Assembly (NCBI RefSeq): GCF_003991135.1
Contig: NZ_CP016379.1
Location: 1,798,001-1,862,000, forward strand
DNA length: 64,000 nt
Reading direction: 5' to 3'
From: Anoxybacter fermentans
GTDB taxonomy: Bacteria > Bacillota > Halanaerobiia > DY22613
This document shows positions 46,000 through 56,223 of this stretch, in pieces. How positions within the stretch are numbered: the first letter of the stretch is position 1; each line of letters opens with the position of its first letter. The position numbers and the translations under genes were made by a program. The notes under the pieces were generated by a model. That model was not told the DNA's origin and ran no database searches. It worked only from the letters and a program-made list of their open reading frames with translations.

Positions 46000-46145
46000 A
46001 CTGCAAAAGCTAATTTTTTGCTTCAAAAGAAATTTTTCGAACCATCTAAAGTTCGATTTCAGTAACCATGATTAGCTCATCACCTCCTGTGATGAAGCCT
46101 TATTTCTCCTCCAATCTCACTAAGATGGTTAAAGCTTTTTGCAGT
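46000..46145 (+). repeat. Dispersed palindromic element, copy R6 (internally deleted)
   Basis: Forward copy beginning ACTGCAAAAGCTAATTTT and ending GCTTTTTGCAGT. It has lost the GGGCCC-type hairpin and part of the right arm, but retains ATCACCTCCTGTGATGA. It lies downstream of the HEPN/KGGVGR pair. Confidence 0.85.
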
Positions 46146-46211
46146 TTAATCATTTCTTAACTATTATATCTTTATTCAGCCTATAAATGCAAGCTTTTTC
46201 GAGCAAAGAAA

Positions 46212-46244
46212 AGTCAGTTGTTAAAAATCCTTTAACAACTGACT
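46212..46244 (-). terminator. Terminator of the HEPN/KGGVGR gene pair
   Basis: A perfect 14-bp stem, AGTCAGTTGTTAAA with TTTAACAACTGACT, around a five-base loop and followed by TTTC. Confidence 0.85.
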
Positions 46245-46254
46245 ATTTTTCAAA

Positions 46255-48495
46255 TTATAAATTCTGTAAGCATTCTTCCAATTCTTCTTCAGTTAAAGCA
46301 TACAATGGTAGATAGTTTGGATGCTTTTCATAAAAATCTGGTTGGTTATGGACTTTTTCTTTAATTTTGTTTAACACACGCCGTACAAACTGTAACAAAG
46401 CCCCCGGTACTGCTCTATCTTTCTTTGCCAGAGTGTTATAGAGCCAATCATAGGTGAGGTTGTTTGAACCTAATGATACACGTTCTCCAAATAATTCAGA
46501 AATCATAAATCTGAGAATATCTTCATCAGGATTGGGAATATAACCAAAATTACTTTCTCTATATAAAACCCTAAAATCATCAATTTTTCTCCATTTTGTC
46601 TCCAATTCATTTAATAACTCAGGAGAACAGTTTATAACACGTTTTAATAACATCGAGTATAAATCTTTCTTATTCCATCTTAAAATAACATGTTTAAAAT
46701 TCCCAGGTAATTTATTCCTTACAAATCCATTCACGAACACTTTAATATTAACAGGAAAGTTTGATAAAAGTATATTTAATAATTCCCAATGAAACTGATT
46801 AGATACATCGATTGAAATATAATATTGAAAGTTAATCTTTTCTAAAATTTTGAAAAGATCATTATTTTCAGAATCGAATTCATCAAATTTAACAAATTCT
46901 GGGTCTTCGATTTTTTCTGCTATTTTTTTATATATGTAAACTTTTTTCTTTTTGTCAAGTTTAGACTTGTCCTGAATATTACTTATTTTGGATATTTCAT
47001 CAATTTCATCTTCAATTTTGTTAAGTTCATCAATGGTAAATTCAACAATTTTTCTTTCTATCGATTTTTCTATTTTAAAATAATCTTTTAATAAGATAAA
47101 ATTATTTTTTAAATAATTATAGAGGGTTCTCTTTCCACTTCCTTTAATCCCATAAATAATTATATTTTTTTCAGAAATTATATCCCGATATTTGCTAATA
47201 GGCATAAAATATTTTTTATCAGTAACATCTCTAAAATCTTCATCAAAAAATTGATTAAGAATTTTCCTTGCTAATTCAGTATTAAATCCTCTATCTTCCT
47301 TAATATAACTCTTAAATAAATATGCTAATTTTTCGTAATACTTCATTAATCCCAGAATTTTCTCAGACAATAATAAGTCCCTATTTAGTCTTTCTAATTC
47401 ACTAATTCGTGGTATTTCAAAGTACCGTCCTTCAAAATCTTTTTTATTAAAATCAATCTCTTTTACAAATTCTTTCATTTCTTTCTGAAATTTTCTATCC
47501 ACCTCTATATTTCCACTCTCTCCAATTATACTATGAACCCATAAAAGACTAGCGTTGACCCATTCTTGATAATTTTTCAAATGGTTGCCAAGAATTTTGA
47601 GCCCTTGTTTATTTTGCTCATTGTTTTGAAATATAGTGCAGATTACATCAGCAAGATAAAAGAAGAGACTACCTCCAATTTCATTAATTCCTGTCCTGGA
47701 ATCAACAAAAATAATATCTGCTTTTGTATATTCAATTATATCATCAACAAGATTTTCTAAAAGATTATCTTCTTCAACAAGAGCATCAAAATCAATGTGG
47801 GAAAGTTTTTCAATATAATACTCATCAATTTTTCCGGCAGGCATAACATAAATAGAACCACTTCCAACTGTACCAATTAACTCTGAATCAACTTCGTAAA
47901 TATATTGTTTAGGATCCAAATTATCTTTTAAATAAGGTTTTTCAATCAAATAATCTACTACTCCCCGGCTATTTTTATTTTCTAAGAATAAAGAATCAAT
48001 ACCTGGAGCTTCTAAATCAAAATCAATAACCGCCACTTTTTTACCCATCTGGGCCAACTTTAACGCTGAAAAAATGAGAGCGGTAGTTCGACCAACCCCA
48101 CCTTTGTAACTATAAAAAACGATTATAGGGACTTCCTTTTGCCTTTTTTGTCGTTCTATAAACCAGGTTTCTAAACGTCTTCTTTTGGGAGGAAGGTAAG
48201 TTCCAGCAAGAATTGAGTCCAGATAACTATCATATTCCCTTTCTTCTTTGGTAAAAATTTTTATTGAACTTATTGGTCTTAAATTATCAGGAAATATAAA
48301 CTGACACAGAATTTTTTCACGAATTTTATTTTCTAATAAATCTTCAAGAACTTTTTCATCTTCGTTTGATTGTATAAAAACATCTAAAGCTCCCCAACTA
48401 TTAACTATTACCTTAAAATCATCTATTTTATTTTTTATTTTAAAGTCATTCAAAATTTCTTCTAATGAAGATTGACAAACCAGAGAATTTATCAT
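46255..48495 (-). CDS. KGGVGR-motif ParA-like ATPase with a second P-loop domain
   Basis: A 746-residue protein, very rich in Lys, Ile and Asn. Residues 1-120 are an unrecognised N-terminal domain. Residues 123-400 are a ParA/MinD-type domain with the variant Walker A SYKGGVGRTTAL (KGGVGRTT at 131-138), VIDFDLEAPGID (157-168) and IIFVDSRTGINEIG. Residues 430-680 contain a second Walker A, IIIYGIKGSGKRTLYNYL (about 445-462), followed by a helical C-terminus. ATPases with the KGGVGR variant are known mainly from predicted bacterial conflict systems, associated with effector domains. It overlaps an upstream HEPN gene by four bases (ATGA). A defence role is inferred from the family and partner; its activity is untested. 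Confidence 0.85.
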   Translation of the reverse strand: MINSLVCQSSLEEILNDFKIKNKIDDFKVIVNSWGALDVFIQSNEDEKVLEDLLENKIREKILCQFIFPDNLRPISSIKIFTKEEREYDSYLDSILAGTYLPPKRRRLETWFIERQKRQKEVPIIVFYSYKGGVGRTTALIFSALKLAQMGKKVAVIDFDLEAPGIDSLFLENKNSRGVVDYLIEKPYLKDNLDPKQYIYEVDSELIGTVGSGSIYVMPAGKIDEYYIEKLSHIDFDALVEEDNLLENLVDDIIEYTKADIIFVDSRTGINEIGGSLFFYLADVICTIFQNNEQNKQGLKILGNHLKNYQEWVNASLLWVHSIIGESGNIEVDRKFQKEMKEFVKEIDFNKKDFEGRYFEIPRISELERLNRDLLLSEKILGLMKYYEKLAYLFKSYIKEDRGFNTELARKILNQFFDEDFRDVTDKKYFMPISKYRDIISEKNIIIYGIKGSGKRTLYNYLKNNFILLKDYFKIEKSIERKIVEFTIDELNKIEDEIDEISKISNIQDKSKLDKKKKVYIYKKIAEKIEDPEFVKFDEFDSENNDLFKILEKINFQYYISIDVSNQFHWELLNILLSNFPVNIKVFVNGFVRNKLPGNFKHVILRWNKKDLYSMLLKRVINCSPELLNELETKWRKIDDFRVLYRESNFGYIPNPDEDILRFMISELFGERVSLGSNNLTYDWLYNTLAKKDRAVPGALLQFVRRVLNKIKEKVHNQPDFYEKHPNYLPLYALTEEELEECLQNL

Positions 48496-48965
48496 CTCCT
48501 TCTCCTCCCTTCATACTCTTCAACAGCCCGACGAACATTATTACAAAAAGCTTCAACTTCTTTCAAAAAATCATTACAAAAAACTTCAATTGTTTCTCTA
48601 TATCCTTTTCCAGCACCATACTTATCAAAAATATGCACCAAAGAACCCTGATACCTGAAAGACGGCCTCCACTCCTCTAACAACCTGTTTCTTCTTAAAG
48701 TTAAATTTTTCTTTAAACTGGGGATTTTTTCAATAATAATTGTACTTAAGAACTCTAAATTATGATACTTTACTTTATTATCTCCATCAATTTCTTTTAT
48801 AAAGTCCATAAAACTCACTCCAAATAATCTCTTAAATGCCCATTTCAATAGACATTCAACTGCATACCCACCAATATAGATAGCTCCTTCATACCTCCCT
48901 TTTTCCATAAGAGCTTTTGCATCAAATAAGCGAAAATAATAGGCCTCAAAATAATTATCTTTCAT
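48492..48965 (-). CDS. HEPN-domain protein
   Basis: A 157-residue all-helical protein. Helix 2 shows the HEPN pattern AIYIGGYAVECLLKWAFKR (about 28-46), then VKYHNLEFLSTIIIEK, and RRNRLLEEWRPSFRYQG leading into the last helices. The usual RX4-6H RNase motif is not evident, so catalysis is doubtful; it may be a regulatory or toxin-neutralised variant. It starts at an ATG 35 bases into an AT-rich leader with GGAGG upstream, and its stop overlaps the KGGVGR ATPase start as ATGA. HEPN proteins often act as RNA-targeting effectors in toxin-antitoxin and phage-defence systems. Confidence 0.75.
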   Translation of the reverse strand: MKDNYFEAYYFRLFDAKALMEKGRYEGAIYIGGYAVECLLKWAFKRLFGVSFMDFIKEIDGDNKVKYHNLEFLSTIIIEKIPSLKKNLTLRRNRLLEEWRPSFRYQGSLVHIFDKYGAGKGYRETIEVFCNDFLKEVEAFCNNVRRAVEEYEGRRRR

Positions 48966-49079
48966 AATAATCCTCCACTTTCAGTTTAAACAGCTTTCCC
49001 TTTCATTATTCTATAAACGTTAAAATTATCCTCTTATCTAAAAATCAAAGCTTAACCTTAAAAATCGAACAAAGATAAA

Positions 49080-49107
49080 GACCGCCAATCCAATAGGATT
49101 AGCGGTC
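49080..49107 (-). terminator. Terminator of the opp-peptidase operon
   Basis: GACCGCTAATCC pairs with GGATTGGCGGTC (one T-G pair) and is followed by TTTATCTTTG on the minus strand. Confidence 0.8.
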
Positions 49108-49132
49108 TTAAGGAGTATATCTTTGATGGAAT

Positions 49133-50281
49133 TCATTCGACCAATAAAGTAATTGCCTGAGCCAATAACTGGGATCTCTTAACCACTGATGGTAATTCTA
49201 TATACTTATTTGCACTATGTGCATCACCACCAACTGGACCCAATGCATCAATGGTTGGCACGCCCAAAGCACTGGTTAAATTACCATCAGAACCTCCTCC
49301 CGTCACCTTTTCACCTAGATTCTCAATCCCAACCATTTTACCAGCTTTTCTAAAAACCTCATATAATTTTTTAACCTCATTAGTGCGTACCATAGGTGGT
49401 CTATTCAGTCCACCTTCCAGACGGGTTGTTGTTCCCCTCACATAGCTTCGTCCGGCAATCTCTTTAATCTTAGCAATAACCTCCTCTGCTTCTTCTAATC
49501 TCTCAATCCGTAGGTCAATTTTTGCTTTTGCAAAATCAGCTACAACATTAGGACGACTACCGCCCTCAATTACTCCTACATTGATGGTTGTCCCTTTAGT
49601 ATAGTCAGTCAATTTATGCAATGCTATAATTTTATGAGCCAACTCTTCAATAGCACTTCTACCTGCTTGATGGTTAGAACCGGCGTGAGAGGCAACACCG
49701 GTTACAGTCATTTCAAATATACCAACCCCTTTTCGGGCAGTAACTATAGAGCCATCAGCTCGGCCCGGCTCTAAAACAAAGCAATAGGTCGCATTTTTCC
49801 CTTCTTTTTCAATTAAAGATCTAGAAGACGGTGAACCTATCTCTTCATCACCATTTAATAAAACTGTAAGATCAGGGAGATTGGGATATTCTAAATCAAG
49901 CAGGGCTTTGAGAGCATAATATAGTATAATAACTCCGCCCTTCATATCACAAACCCCTGGCCCGTAAACACAATCACCTTTGATGGTAAATGGTCTTTCA
50001 GAAACTGTTCCTTTTTCAAATACTGTATCAACATGACCTAAAAATAAGAAATTACCCGAAACATTTCCTTTTCTTCTGGCAATGAGATTATTTCCATACT
50101 CCTTTTGTTCATCAACCTCTACTTCAAAGCCCAATTCCATATATTTTCTTTTAAAAATCTTAATAATCTTATCAATCCCATCTTTATCATATGAACCGCT
50201 ATCAATATTAACTATTTCCTCTAAATCCCGAATCATCATTTCTTCCTGATCTTGAAGATAACGATTAATCTTTTCCTTCAA
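49133..50281 (-). CDS. M20-family metallopeptidase (carboxypeptidase G2-like)
   Basis: A 382-residue zinc peptidase. Metal ligands are visible in LFLGHVDTVFEKG (His and Asp), GPGVCDMKGG, LLNGDEEIGSPSSR (Glu catalytic/ligand) and PVGGDAHSANKYIE near the C-terminus; the dimerisation domain sits between. This pattern is close to carboxypeptidase G2, which releases C-terminal glutamate. The start is a TTG at 50281 with GGAGG 8 bases upstream; a nearby ATG is out of frame. It lies 18 bases after oppF as the last gene of the peptide-transport operon and next to a glutamate-fermentation cluster, which supports release of glutamate from imported peptides. The specificity is inferred. Confidence 0.9.
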   Translation of the reverse strand: MKEKINRYLQDQEEMMIRDLEEIVNIDSGSYDKDGIDKIIKIFKRKYMELGFEVEVDEQKEYGNNLIARRKGNVSGNFLFLGHVDTVFEKGTVSERPFTIKGDCVYGPGVCDMKGGVIILYYALKALLDLEYPNLPDLTVLLNGDEEIGSPSSRSLIEKEGKNATYCFVLEPGRADGSIVTARKGVGIFEMTVTGVASHAGSNHQAGRSAIEELAHKIIALHKLTDYTKGTTINVGVIEGGSRPNVVADFAKAKIDLRIERLEEAEEVIAKIKEIAGRSYVRGTTTRLEGGLNRPPMVRTNEVKKLYEVFRKAGKMVGIENLGEKVTGGGSDGNLTSALGVPTIDALGPVGGDAHSANKYIELPSVVKRSQLLAQAITLLVE

Positions 50282-50299
50282 TCATATTTCCTCCTCTTA

Positions 50300-51268
50300 T
50301 TATTTAATTAAATGACAAGCAACCTGTCTATTCTCAATAGATTTCATCTCCGGAGACTTTTGTCTGCATACCTCCATTGCATATCTACACCGTGGATGAA
50401 AATAACACCCATTAGGTAAATCTATTGGATTGGGAACATCACCTTCTAATACGTCATGATAACTTTTAGAAGTTGTGGTGAGTCTCGGAATTGAATCAAA
50501 CAATGCCCGGGTATATGGATGTAGGGGATTTGAAAAAATCTCTTCTGTTTTTCCAATTTCACAAATCTTTCCCAGATACATAATTGCAACACGGTCACTA
50601 ATGTGTTTCACAACACTTAAATCATGGGCAATAAACAAATAGGTTAAGCCAAACTCTTCCTGAAGATCCATCAGCAGATTCAAAATTTGTGCCTGGATAG
50701 ATACGTCTAAAGCTGAGATAGGCTCATCAGCAACAATAAAATCCGGCTGCATAGCCAATGCCCGGGCAATTCCAATTCGCTGCCTTTGACCTCCGCTAAA
50801 CTGATGAGGATAACGATTGGCATAATCAGGATCAATACCAACTTTCTCCATCAACTGAAAGATAAAGTCCTCCAGCTCCTCTTCGGGAACCAATTTATGG
50901 GTTATAATCGGTTCAGCAATAATTTCTTTTACTTTCATCCGTGGATTTAAGGAACTATATGGATCCTGAAAGATCATTTGCATTTTACGGCGATATGGGA
51001 ACCTCTCTTTAGGCAAAAGATTAACAATACTTTGACCTTCAAAAAGGATATCTCCAGAAGTAGGCTCATATAAACCTAAAATTGTCCGCCCTGTTGTTGA
51101 CTTACCACAGCCACTCTCTCCTACAAGTCCCAATGTTTCACCCTTATTAATTTTAAAGGATACTCCATTCACAGCATGAATATATTTCTGTTCTTTTCGC
51201 CATCTGGAAAAAAAGCCCGATTTAATGGGAAAGAATATTTTTAAATCTTTAACTTCGACCAGAGCCAT
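50300..51268 (-). CDS. oppF: Oligopeptide/dipeptide ABC transporter ATP-binding protein (OppF type)
   Basis: A 322-residue cytoplasmic ATPase. Walker A is [17 protein letters not shown] (about 51-67), the signature is [17 protein letters not shown], and Walker B is [15 protein letters not shown]. The C-terminal oligopeptide/dipeptide transporter tail is present, with [14 protein letters not shown]; such cysteine tails can bind an iron-sulfur cluster. It starts one base after oppD ends. Confidence 0.95.
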   Translation of the reverse strand: MALVEVKDLKIFFPIKSGFFSRWRKEQKYIHAVNGVSFKINKGETLGLVGESGCGKSTTGRTILGLYEPTSGDILFEGQSIVNLLPKERFPYRRKMQMIFQDPYSSLNPRMKVKEIIAEPIITHKLVPEEELEDFIFQLMEKVGIDPDYANRYPHQFSGGQRQRIGIARALAMQPDFIVADEPISALDVSIQAQILNLLMDLQEEFGLTYLFIAHDLSVVKHISDRVAIMYLGKICEIGKTEEIFSNPLHPYTRALFDSIPRLTTTSKSYHDVLEGDVPNPIDLPNGCYFHPRCRYAMEVCRQKSPEMKSIENRQVACHLIK

Positions 51269-51269
51269 C

Positions 51270-52259
51270 TTAAATCACCTCTTTTATAGCCTGTAACGAA
51301 AGTTTATGACATGCAACCCAATGAGACTCTCCAACTGCTTTAAGTTCAGGCATAACATCACATTTGACTTTTGCTTCAGGACAGCGGGGTTTAAATTTAC
51401 AACCAGCTGGAAGATTTAACGGATTTGGCATAACCCCTTTAATTGGCTTGAGCCTTTTCTGTTTTTGATCAAAATTTGGCAGTGAGTTGAGTAATCCCTG
51501 AGTATATGGATGCTTAGGATTTCCTATCACCTGTGCTTTTGGGCCATATTCAACAATTTTTCCTGCATACATAACAGCAATCTTATCTGCTATCTCTGAT
51601 ACCACTGCCAGATCATGGCTAATCAGAATCATTGAAGTTTTATATTCAGCAATTAAATCCTGCATCAATTTTATAATCTGAGCCTGGATAGTTACATCCA
51701 GAGCAGTAGTTGGCTCATCTGCAATAATCAAATCCGGATTGGTGGCCATTGCTATAGCAATTACTACTCTCTGCCTCATTCCACCACTAAACTGATGCGG
51801 ATATTGTTTCAAACGTTTTTCTGGAGATGGGATTCCAACCATTCTTAACAGTTCAATGGCCCGATCTTTAGCTTCTCTTTTTTTCATCCCTAAATGATAA
51901 CGTAAAACCTCCATCAACTGCTCACCAATGGTCAAAAGAGGATTTAATGAAGTCATGGGGTCTTGAAAAACCATTGAAATTCTATTTCCCCTAATCTTTT
52001 CAATTTCAGACTCTTTCATTTTTAATAAATCCTTTCCTAAAAAGTAAATCTCTCCATTGACAATTTTCCCAGGAGGGCTAATCAATCTTAAAATTGAAAA
52101 ACCTGTAATAGATTTTCCTGCACCAGACTCACCTACTAATCCTAAAACTTCTCCTCTTTTAAGTTGAAAACTCACTCCATCAACAGATTTTATTACTCCC
52201 TGTCTGGAATAAAAATAGGTCTTTAAATCCTTAACATCAAGCAATACTTCCTTTTTCAT
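51270..52259 (-). CDS. oppD: Oligopeptide/dipeptide ABC transporter ATP-binding protein (OppD type)
   Basis: A 329-residue ATPase with Walker [15 protein letters not shown], the signature [18 protein letters not shown], and Walker [15 protein letters not shown]. The C-terminal tail [14 protein letters not shown] resembles that of OppF. It pairs with OppF to power the OppBC channel and follows oppC by 26 bases. Confidence 0.95.
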   Translation of the reverse strand: MKKEVLLDVKDLKTYFYSRQGVIKSVDGVSFQLKRGEVLGLVGESGAGKSITGFSILRLISPPGKIVNGEIYFLGKDLLKMKESEIEKIRGNRISMVFQDPMTSLNPLLTIGEQLMEVLRYHLGMKKREAKDRAIELLRMVGIPSPEKRLKQYPHQFSGGMRQRVVIAIAMATNPDLIIADEPTTALDVTIQAQIIKLMQDLIAEYKTSMILISHDLAVVSEIADKIAVMYAGKIVEYGPKAQVIGNPKHPYTQGLLNSLPNFDQKQKRLKPIKGVMPNPLNLPAGCKFKPRCPEAKVKCDVMPELKAVGESHWVACHKLSLQAIKEVI

Positions 52260-52285
52260 CTACTCACCTTCTCTCTACTGGAATT

Positions 52286-53170
52286 TTATTTTAGCTTTGG
52301 ATTTAAAGTATCACGAAGCCAATCACCCAGAATATTAATACTTAAAACAATCATTAAGAGCATTGTTCCAGGAAAAACTACCAACCACCAATATCCGCTA
52401 AAAAGCATCTTATAACCCTCTGCAATCATCAATCCAAGGGATGGTTTTGTTAAAGGAACTCCCAAACCTAAAAAGCTCAGTGTTGCTTCCAGCATAATAA
52501 CCTGTGCAACCTGTACAGTGGCAATTACAATCACCGGAGTCATAATATTTGGTAAAAGATGTCTAAGCATAATCTTATATTTACTAACCCCAATTATCTT
52601 TGCAGCTTCAATAAATTCACTTCCTTTAATTGTTAAAACTGCTCCCCTTACAGTCCTGGCATAAGTTACCCAACCGGCCAGACCAATAACAATAATAAGT
52701 TTAAGTACACCCCTACCCCAAAAAGCCATCACCGTAATTGCAATCAACGTTGTTGGAATCGAAAGCTGAATATCTGCTACCCTCATGATAAAAGAATCCA
52801 ATCTACCACCAAAGTAACCGGAAATCAAGCCTAAAATAATTCCAATAACGCCACCCAGAATCATGGCAGCAAAACCGATAACCAGAGAAATCCTGGTTCC
52901 ATATAAAATAGTACTTAAAACTCCTCTCCCCTGAAGGTCAGACCCTAATGGAAATTTTGCTACCCCTCCTTCCATCCAGGCAGGGGGACGCAAACTATCC
53001 ATCAAAGATAAAGAAGATAAATCATATGGATTATGAGGAGCTATAAATGGTGCAAAAATACTTACTAGAATAATCAGTAACAAAATTACTGAGGCAATTA
53101 TCACTGTTTTATTTTGAAAATAGTCATATGCCAGATCCGAATCCAAAAGTGTTGCTAATCTTTTCCTCAT
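52286..53170 (-). CDS. oppC: Oligopeptide ABC transporter permease (OppC type)
   Basis: A 294-residue permease with six or so spans. The N-terminal segment YFQNKTVIIASVILLLIILV and the FAPFIAPHNPYDL loop are typical of OppC. The conserved EAA loop EAAKIIGVSKYKIMLRHLLPN (about 190-210) contacts the ATPases. It follows oppB by 16 bases. Confidence 0.95.
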   Translation of the reverse strand: MRKRLATLLDSDLAYDYFQNKTVIIASVILLLIILVSIFAPFIAPHNPYDLSSLSLMDSLRPPAWMEGGVAKFPLGSDLQGRGVLSTILYGTRISLVIGFAAMILGGVIGIILGLISGYFGGRLDSFIMRVADIQLSIPTTLIAITVMAFWGRGVLKLIIVIGLAGWVTYARTVRGAVLTIKGSEFIEAAKIIGVSKYKIMLRHLLPNIMTPVIVIATVQVAQVIMLEATLSFLGLGVPLTKPSLGLMIAEGYKMLFSGYWWLVVFPGTMLLMIVLSINILGDWLRDTLNPKLK

Positions 53171-53186
53171 CCTGTCACCCCCACTC

Positions 53187-54152
53187 TCAGCTTAGTTTTA
53201 TCCGCGGATCAATTACAAGATAAAGTACATCTACAATTAAATTAATAAAAGCAAAGATTATAGCGATAATTAAAAGATATGCCATAACCACAGGTCTATC
53301 AACCCTATGAATCGAATCTAAAATTAACTTTCCAATGCCAGGCCAGGCAAAAATCTTTTCAGTAATCATCGAAAACGCAATTAACCTCCCCAGCTGAAGA
53401 CCAATAACTGTAACCACAGGTACCATGGTATTTCTTAGAGCGTGTTTTAAAGTAATAATTCTCTCTGGCACTCCTTTGGCTCTGGCAAATTTAATGTAAT
53501 CCTGTTGCAAAGTTTCTTCCATACCCGCTTTAACCAGACGAATCAGCATTGCCACCATGTAAAAACCCAGGGTTGCCGCAGGCATTAAGATATGCTTCCA
53601 TCCATCAAGAGTTAAAAGACTTATATCAAAACTCATAACATGAATAACTTCCCCACGTCCAGAAGATGGGAGCCAGGATAGATTCACTGAAAAGACCAAA
53701 ATAAACAAAATACCAATTAAAAACGTCGGTAATGAAATTCCTAGCAAGGAACCGGACATAATAATTCGGGTCAAAAAACTATCAGGTTTAACCGCCGTAT
53801 AAATTCCAGCAGGAATGGAAATCACAATAGATATAATAATTGCAATAATAGCTAGCTCCAATGTAGCAGGTAACCTCTCTATTACCAACTTAAGAGCTGG
53901 TACCTGATGATAAAAAGAAACTCCCAGATTCCCATGAAGTGCATTTTTTAAAAAAAGAATATACTGAATATATAAAGGTTTATCTAATCCCAAAGCAACC
54001 TTCATCTCTTCCACTTCCCAGGGTTCAGCATCAGGGGGTAAAAGATTGGCAATTGGATCACCAACTGCCTGCATCATCAAAAAAACGAGAATTGTAATAA
54101 CAAATAATACCAGTATAATCTGTCCGATACGTTTACTGATATATTCCAACAC
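53187..54152 (-). CDS. oppB: Oligopeptide ABC transporter permease (OppB type)
   Basis: A 321-residue permease beginning with a hydrophobic span, LEYISKRIGQIILVLFVI, and the OppB-type loop GDPIANLLPPDAEPWE. The EAA loop is KFARAKGVPERIITLKHALR. The start is GTG at 54152 with GGAGGG upstream. Repeat R7 separates it from the substrate-binding protein gene. Confidence 0.95.
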   Translation of the reverse strand: MLEYISKRIGQIILVLFVITILVFLMMQAVGDPIANLLPPDAEPWEVEEMKVALGLDKPLYIQYILFLKNALHGNLGVSFYHQVPALKLVIERLPATLELAIIAIIISIVISIPAGIYTAVKPDSFLTRIIMSGSLLGISLPTFLIGILFILVFSVNLSWLPSSGRGEVIHVMSFDISLLTLDGWKHILMPAATLGFYMVAMLIRLVKAGMEETLQQDYIKFARAKGVPERIITLKHALRNTMVPVVTVIGLQLGRLIAFSMITEKIFAWPGIGKLILDSIHRVDRPVVMAYLLIIAIIFAFINLIVDVLYLVIDPRIKLS

Positions 54153-54194
54153 CTCTACTCCCTCCTAACTACTCTATAGATTAATTATGATTAA

Positions 54195-54421
54195 ACTGCA
54201 AAAAGCTAATTTTGAGCGACATAGAAATTTTTCGTTAAACCATCTTAGTGAGATTTCAGTCGAAATAAGGCCTCATCACAGGATGTGATGAGCTAATCAA
54301 AGGCCAGGAGGGCCCTTTGATTAGTGTGCCTTATTTCGACTGAAATCAAACTTTAGATGGTTCGAAAAATTTCTATGGTTCGAAAAATTTCTTTTGAAGC
54401 GAAAAATTAGCTTTTTGCAGT
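54195..54421 (-). repeat. Dispersed palindromic element, copy R7
   Basis: Full reverse copy, ACTGCAAAAAGCTAATTTTG to TAGCTTTTTGCAGT, with intact apical hairpins (AGGCCAGGAGGGCCCT and ATCACAGGATGTGAT). A block of about 17 bases (GGTTCGAAAAATTTCT) is duplicated near the right end, making it the longest copy. It lies between the binding-protein gene and oppB, inside what would be one transport operon. Confidence 0.92.
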
Positions 54422-54449
54422 AAAATCCCTCATAAATTAAGTATAAAAG

Positions 54450-55967
54450 CTATTTTAATTTAATCTCATAAGCTTTGATATATTTATCAGGCCTTGGTGT
54501 CCAGATTACATAATCGGCAATAGCATAAATATCTTCTTGATAATGGAGAGGTATTTGTGCTACATCCTCTATAGCAACTTTAACAGCTTGCTGCATAATT
54601 TTTAATCTCTTTTCTGGGTCTATTGTTCTAGCTGCTTCTTCTACTAGACGGTCAACTTCAGGATTGCTATAATTACCCATATTAAATCGTCCATACCTAC
54701 CCTCAGGAGTGTGTAAAAGTCCTTCTAAAGTTCCGCTTCCATCTCCATCTGAATTCATCCAGCCTAACAGATAAAAATCTGTATCCCTGGCCAGTATTTT
54801 CTTGAAATAAGAAGATTTTGGTTGAATCTGTAAATTAACTTTAATTCCTACTTTTGCCAATTGGATAGCTATAGCCTGAGCTATTTGAGCATCATTAACA
54901 TAACGATCATTTGGAGCATCCAGAGTAATAGTAAATCCGTCGGGATATCCAGCTTCTTTTAATAATTCACGGGCCTTTTCAGGGTTATATTCAAGCCGCT
55001 TAATTTCGGGATTATATCCAAAAACGGTCTCGGGGAAAAATTGTCCTGCTGGATATGCATGACCGTTCATCACATATCGGACAATCTCATCTTCATTAAT
55101 CGCATGATATACCGCCTTACGAACTCGAAGATCTGCAAATGGACCCTTTTCTGTATTCATACCCAAAAAGATCAATCGCAAACTTGGTCTAGCAATTACA
55201 TGAATATTTTTAGCTTTTTTAATCTTTTCAACATCCCGAACTGGTAAATCAATAAGAATATCTACTTCTCCACTCATCAAAGCCGCAACCCGGGTCGCTG
55301 CATTGGGAATTGGTTTGAAAACAACTTTTTCAATTTCAGCTTTACCTTTCCAATACTTATCGAATGCAGTTAAAACCAAAACATTATCCTTAACCCATTT
55401 TTCCAACTTATAAGGGCCAGTTCCATTTGGATGAAGGGCCAGATACTGATCATCATGCTCTTCTACATACTCTTTTGAATAAATAAACACACTTTTTAAT
55501 TTTCTCGGTAAAACGGGAAAAGGATATTCTGTTTTTATCTCAACAGTATAAGGGTCGATTGCCCTTACTGAAGTTATTGTTGAGAAATTGGATTTGAACT
55601 GAGATTTTGGATGGTTCATAACCCGATTTAGAGTAAACACAACATCCTCTGCATCAAATGTATCACCATTATGGAAATAAACCCCTCGACGAAGGTGAAA
55701 AATCCAGGTGAGATCATCGGGATTCTCCCAGGATTCTGCTAACCCAGGAACTATCTCCATTTTACTGTTAACTTCAGTTAATGCTTCAAAAATATTTGAA
55801 TTAATGGAAAGAGTGGGGGTCTCATTAAACATGTGAGGATCTAAAGTGAGGGCATCTGAACTGGTAGCAATAATAATTTGATTTTTTTCCGCCTGTACAC
55901 TAAAGGTAAAACCAACTACAAAAGTGATGAAAGTAAAAATAACAGCTAAAGATAACTTCTTTTGCAT
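54450..55967 (-). CDS. oppA: Peptide-binding protein of an ABC transporter (SBP family 5)
   Basis: A 505-residue secreted receptor. The signal peptide MQKKLSLAVIFTFITFVVGF ends near VQA-EK, with no lipobox cysteine. The mature protein has the family-5 layout, with LTWIFHLRRGVYFHNGDTFD around 92-111, the LHPNGTGPYKLEKW region, ADLRVRKAVYHAIN, and FNMGNYSNPEVDRLVEEA at the C-terminal lobe. It captures peptides and delivers them to OppBC. The 250-base stretch upstream (55968-56223) is AT-rich and holds no gene and no promoter I could be sure of. Confidence 0.93.
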   Translation of the reverse strand: MQKKLSLAVIFTFITFVVGFTFSVQAEKNQIIIATSSDALTLDPHMFNETPTLSINSNIFEALTEVNSKMEIVPGLAESWENPDDLTWIFHLRRGVYFHNGDTFDAEDVVFTLNRVMNHPKSQFKSNFSTITSVRAIDPYTVEIKTEYPFPVLPRKLKSVFIYSKEYVEEHDDQYLALHPNGTGPYKLEKWVKDNVLVLTAFDKYWKGKAEIEKVVFKPIPNAATRVAALMSGEVDILIDLPVRDVEKIKKAKNIHVIARPSLRLIFLGMNTEKGPFADLRVRKAVYHAINEDEIVRYVMNGHAYPAGQFFPETVFGYNPEIKRLEYNPEKARELLKEAGYPDGFTITLDAPNDRYVNDAQIAQAIAIQLAKVGIKVNLQIQPKSSYFKKILARDTDFYLLGWMNSDGDGSGTLEGLLHTPEGRYGRFNMGNYSNPEVDRLVEEAARTIDPEKRLKIMQQAVKVAIEDVAQIPLHYQEDIYAIADYVIWTPRPDKYIKAYEIKLK

Positions 55968-56223
55968 ACTTCTCGCCTCCTACATTCTTTATATTTTTTT
56001 TCGCTATCATGTTTACTACTTTACTAACTACTCTTCTACTCACTTAAAAATCCTTTCACTAATCACCTCCTCTTTATTAAACCCTCAATTAATATAAAAA
56101 TGTTACATAACTATTCACTTTTTTTCGTAAAAGTCCTGCCCGTTTTTAAAAAGTTATAATATTTAGTATTTTCAAATAGTTTTTTGGTAATTGATTATCA
56201 ATTTTTTTAAAGACTATATAATT

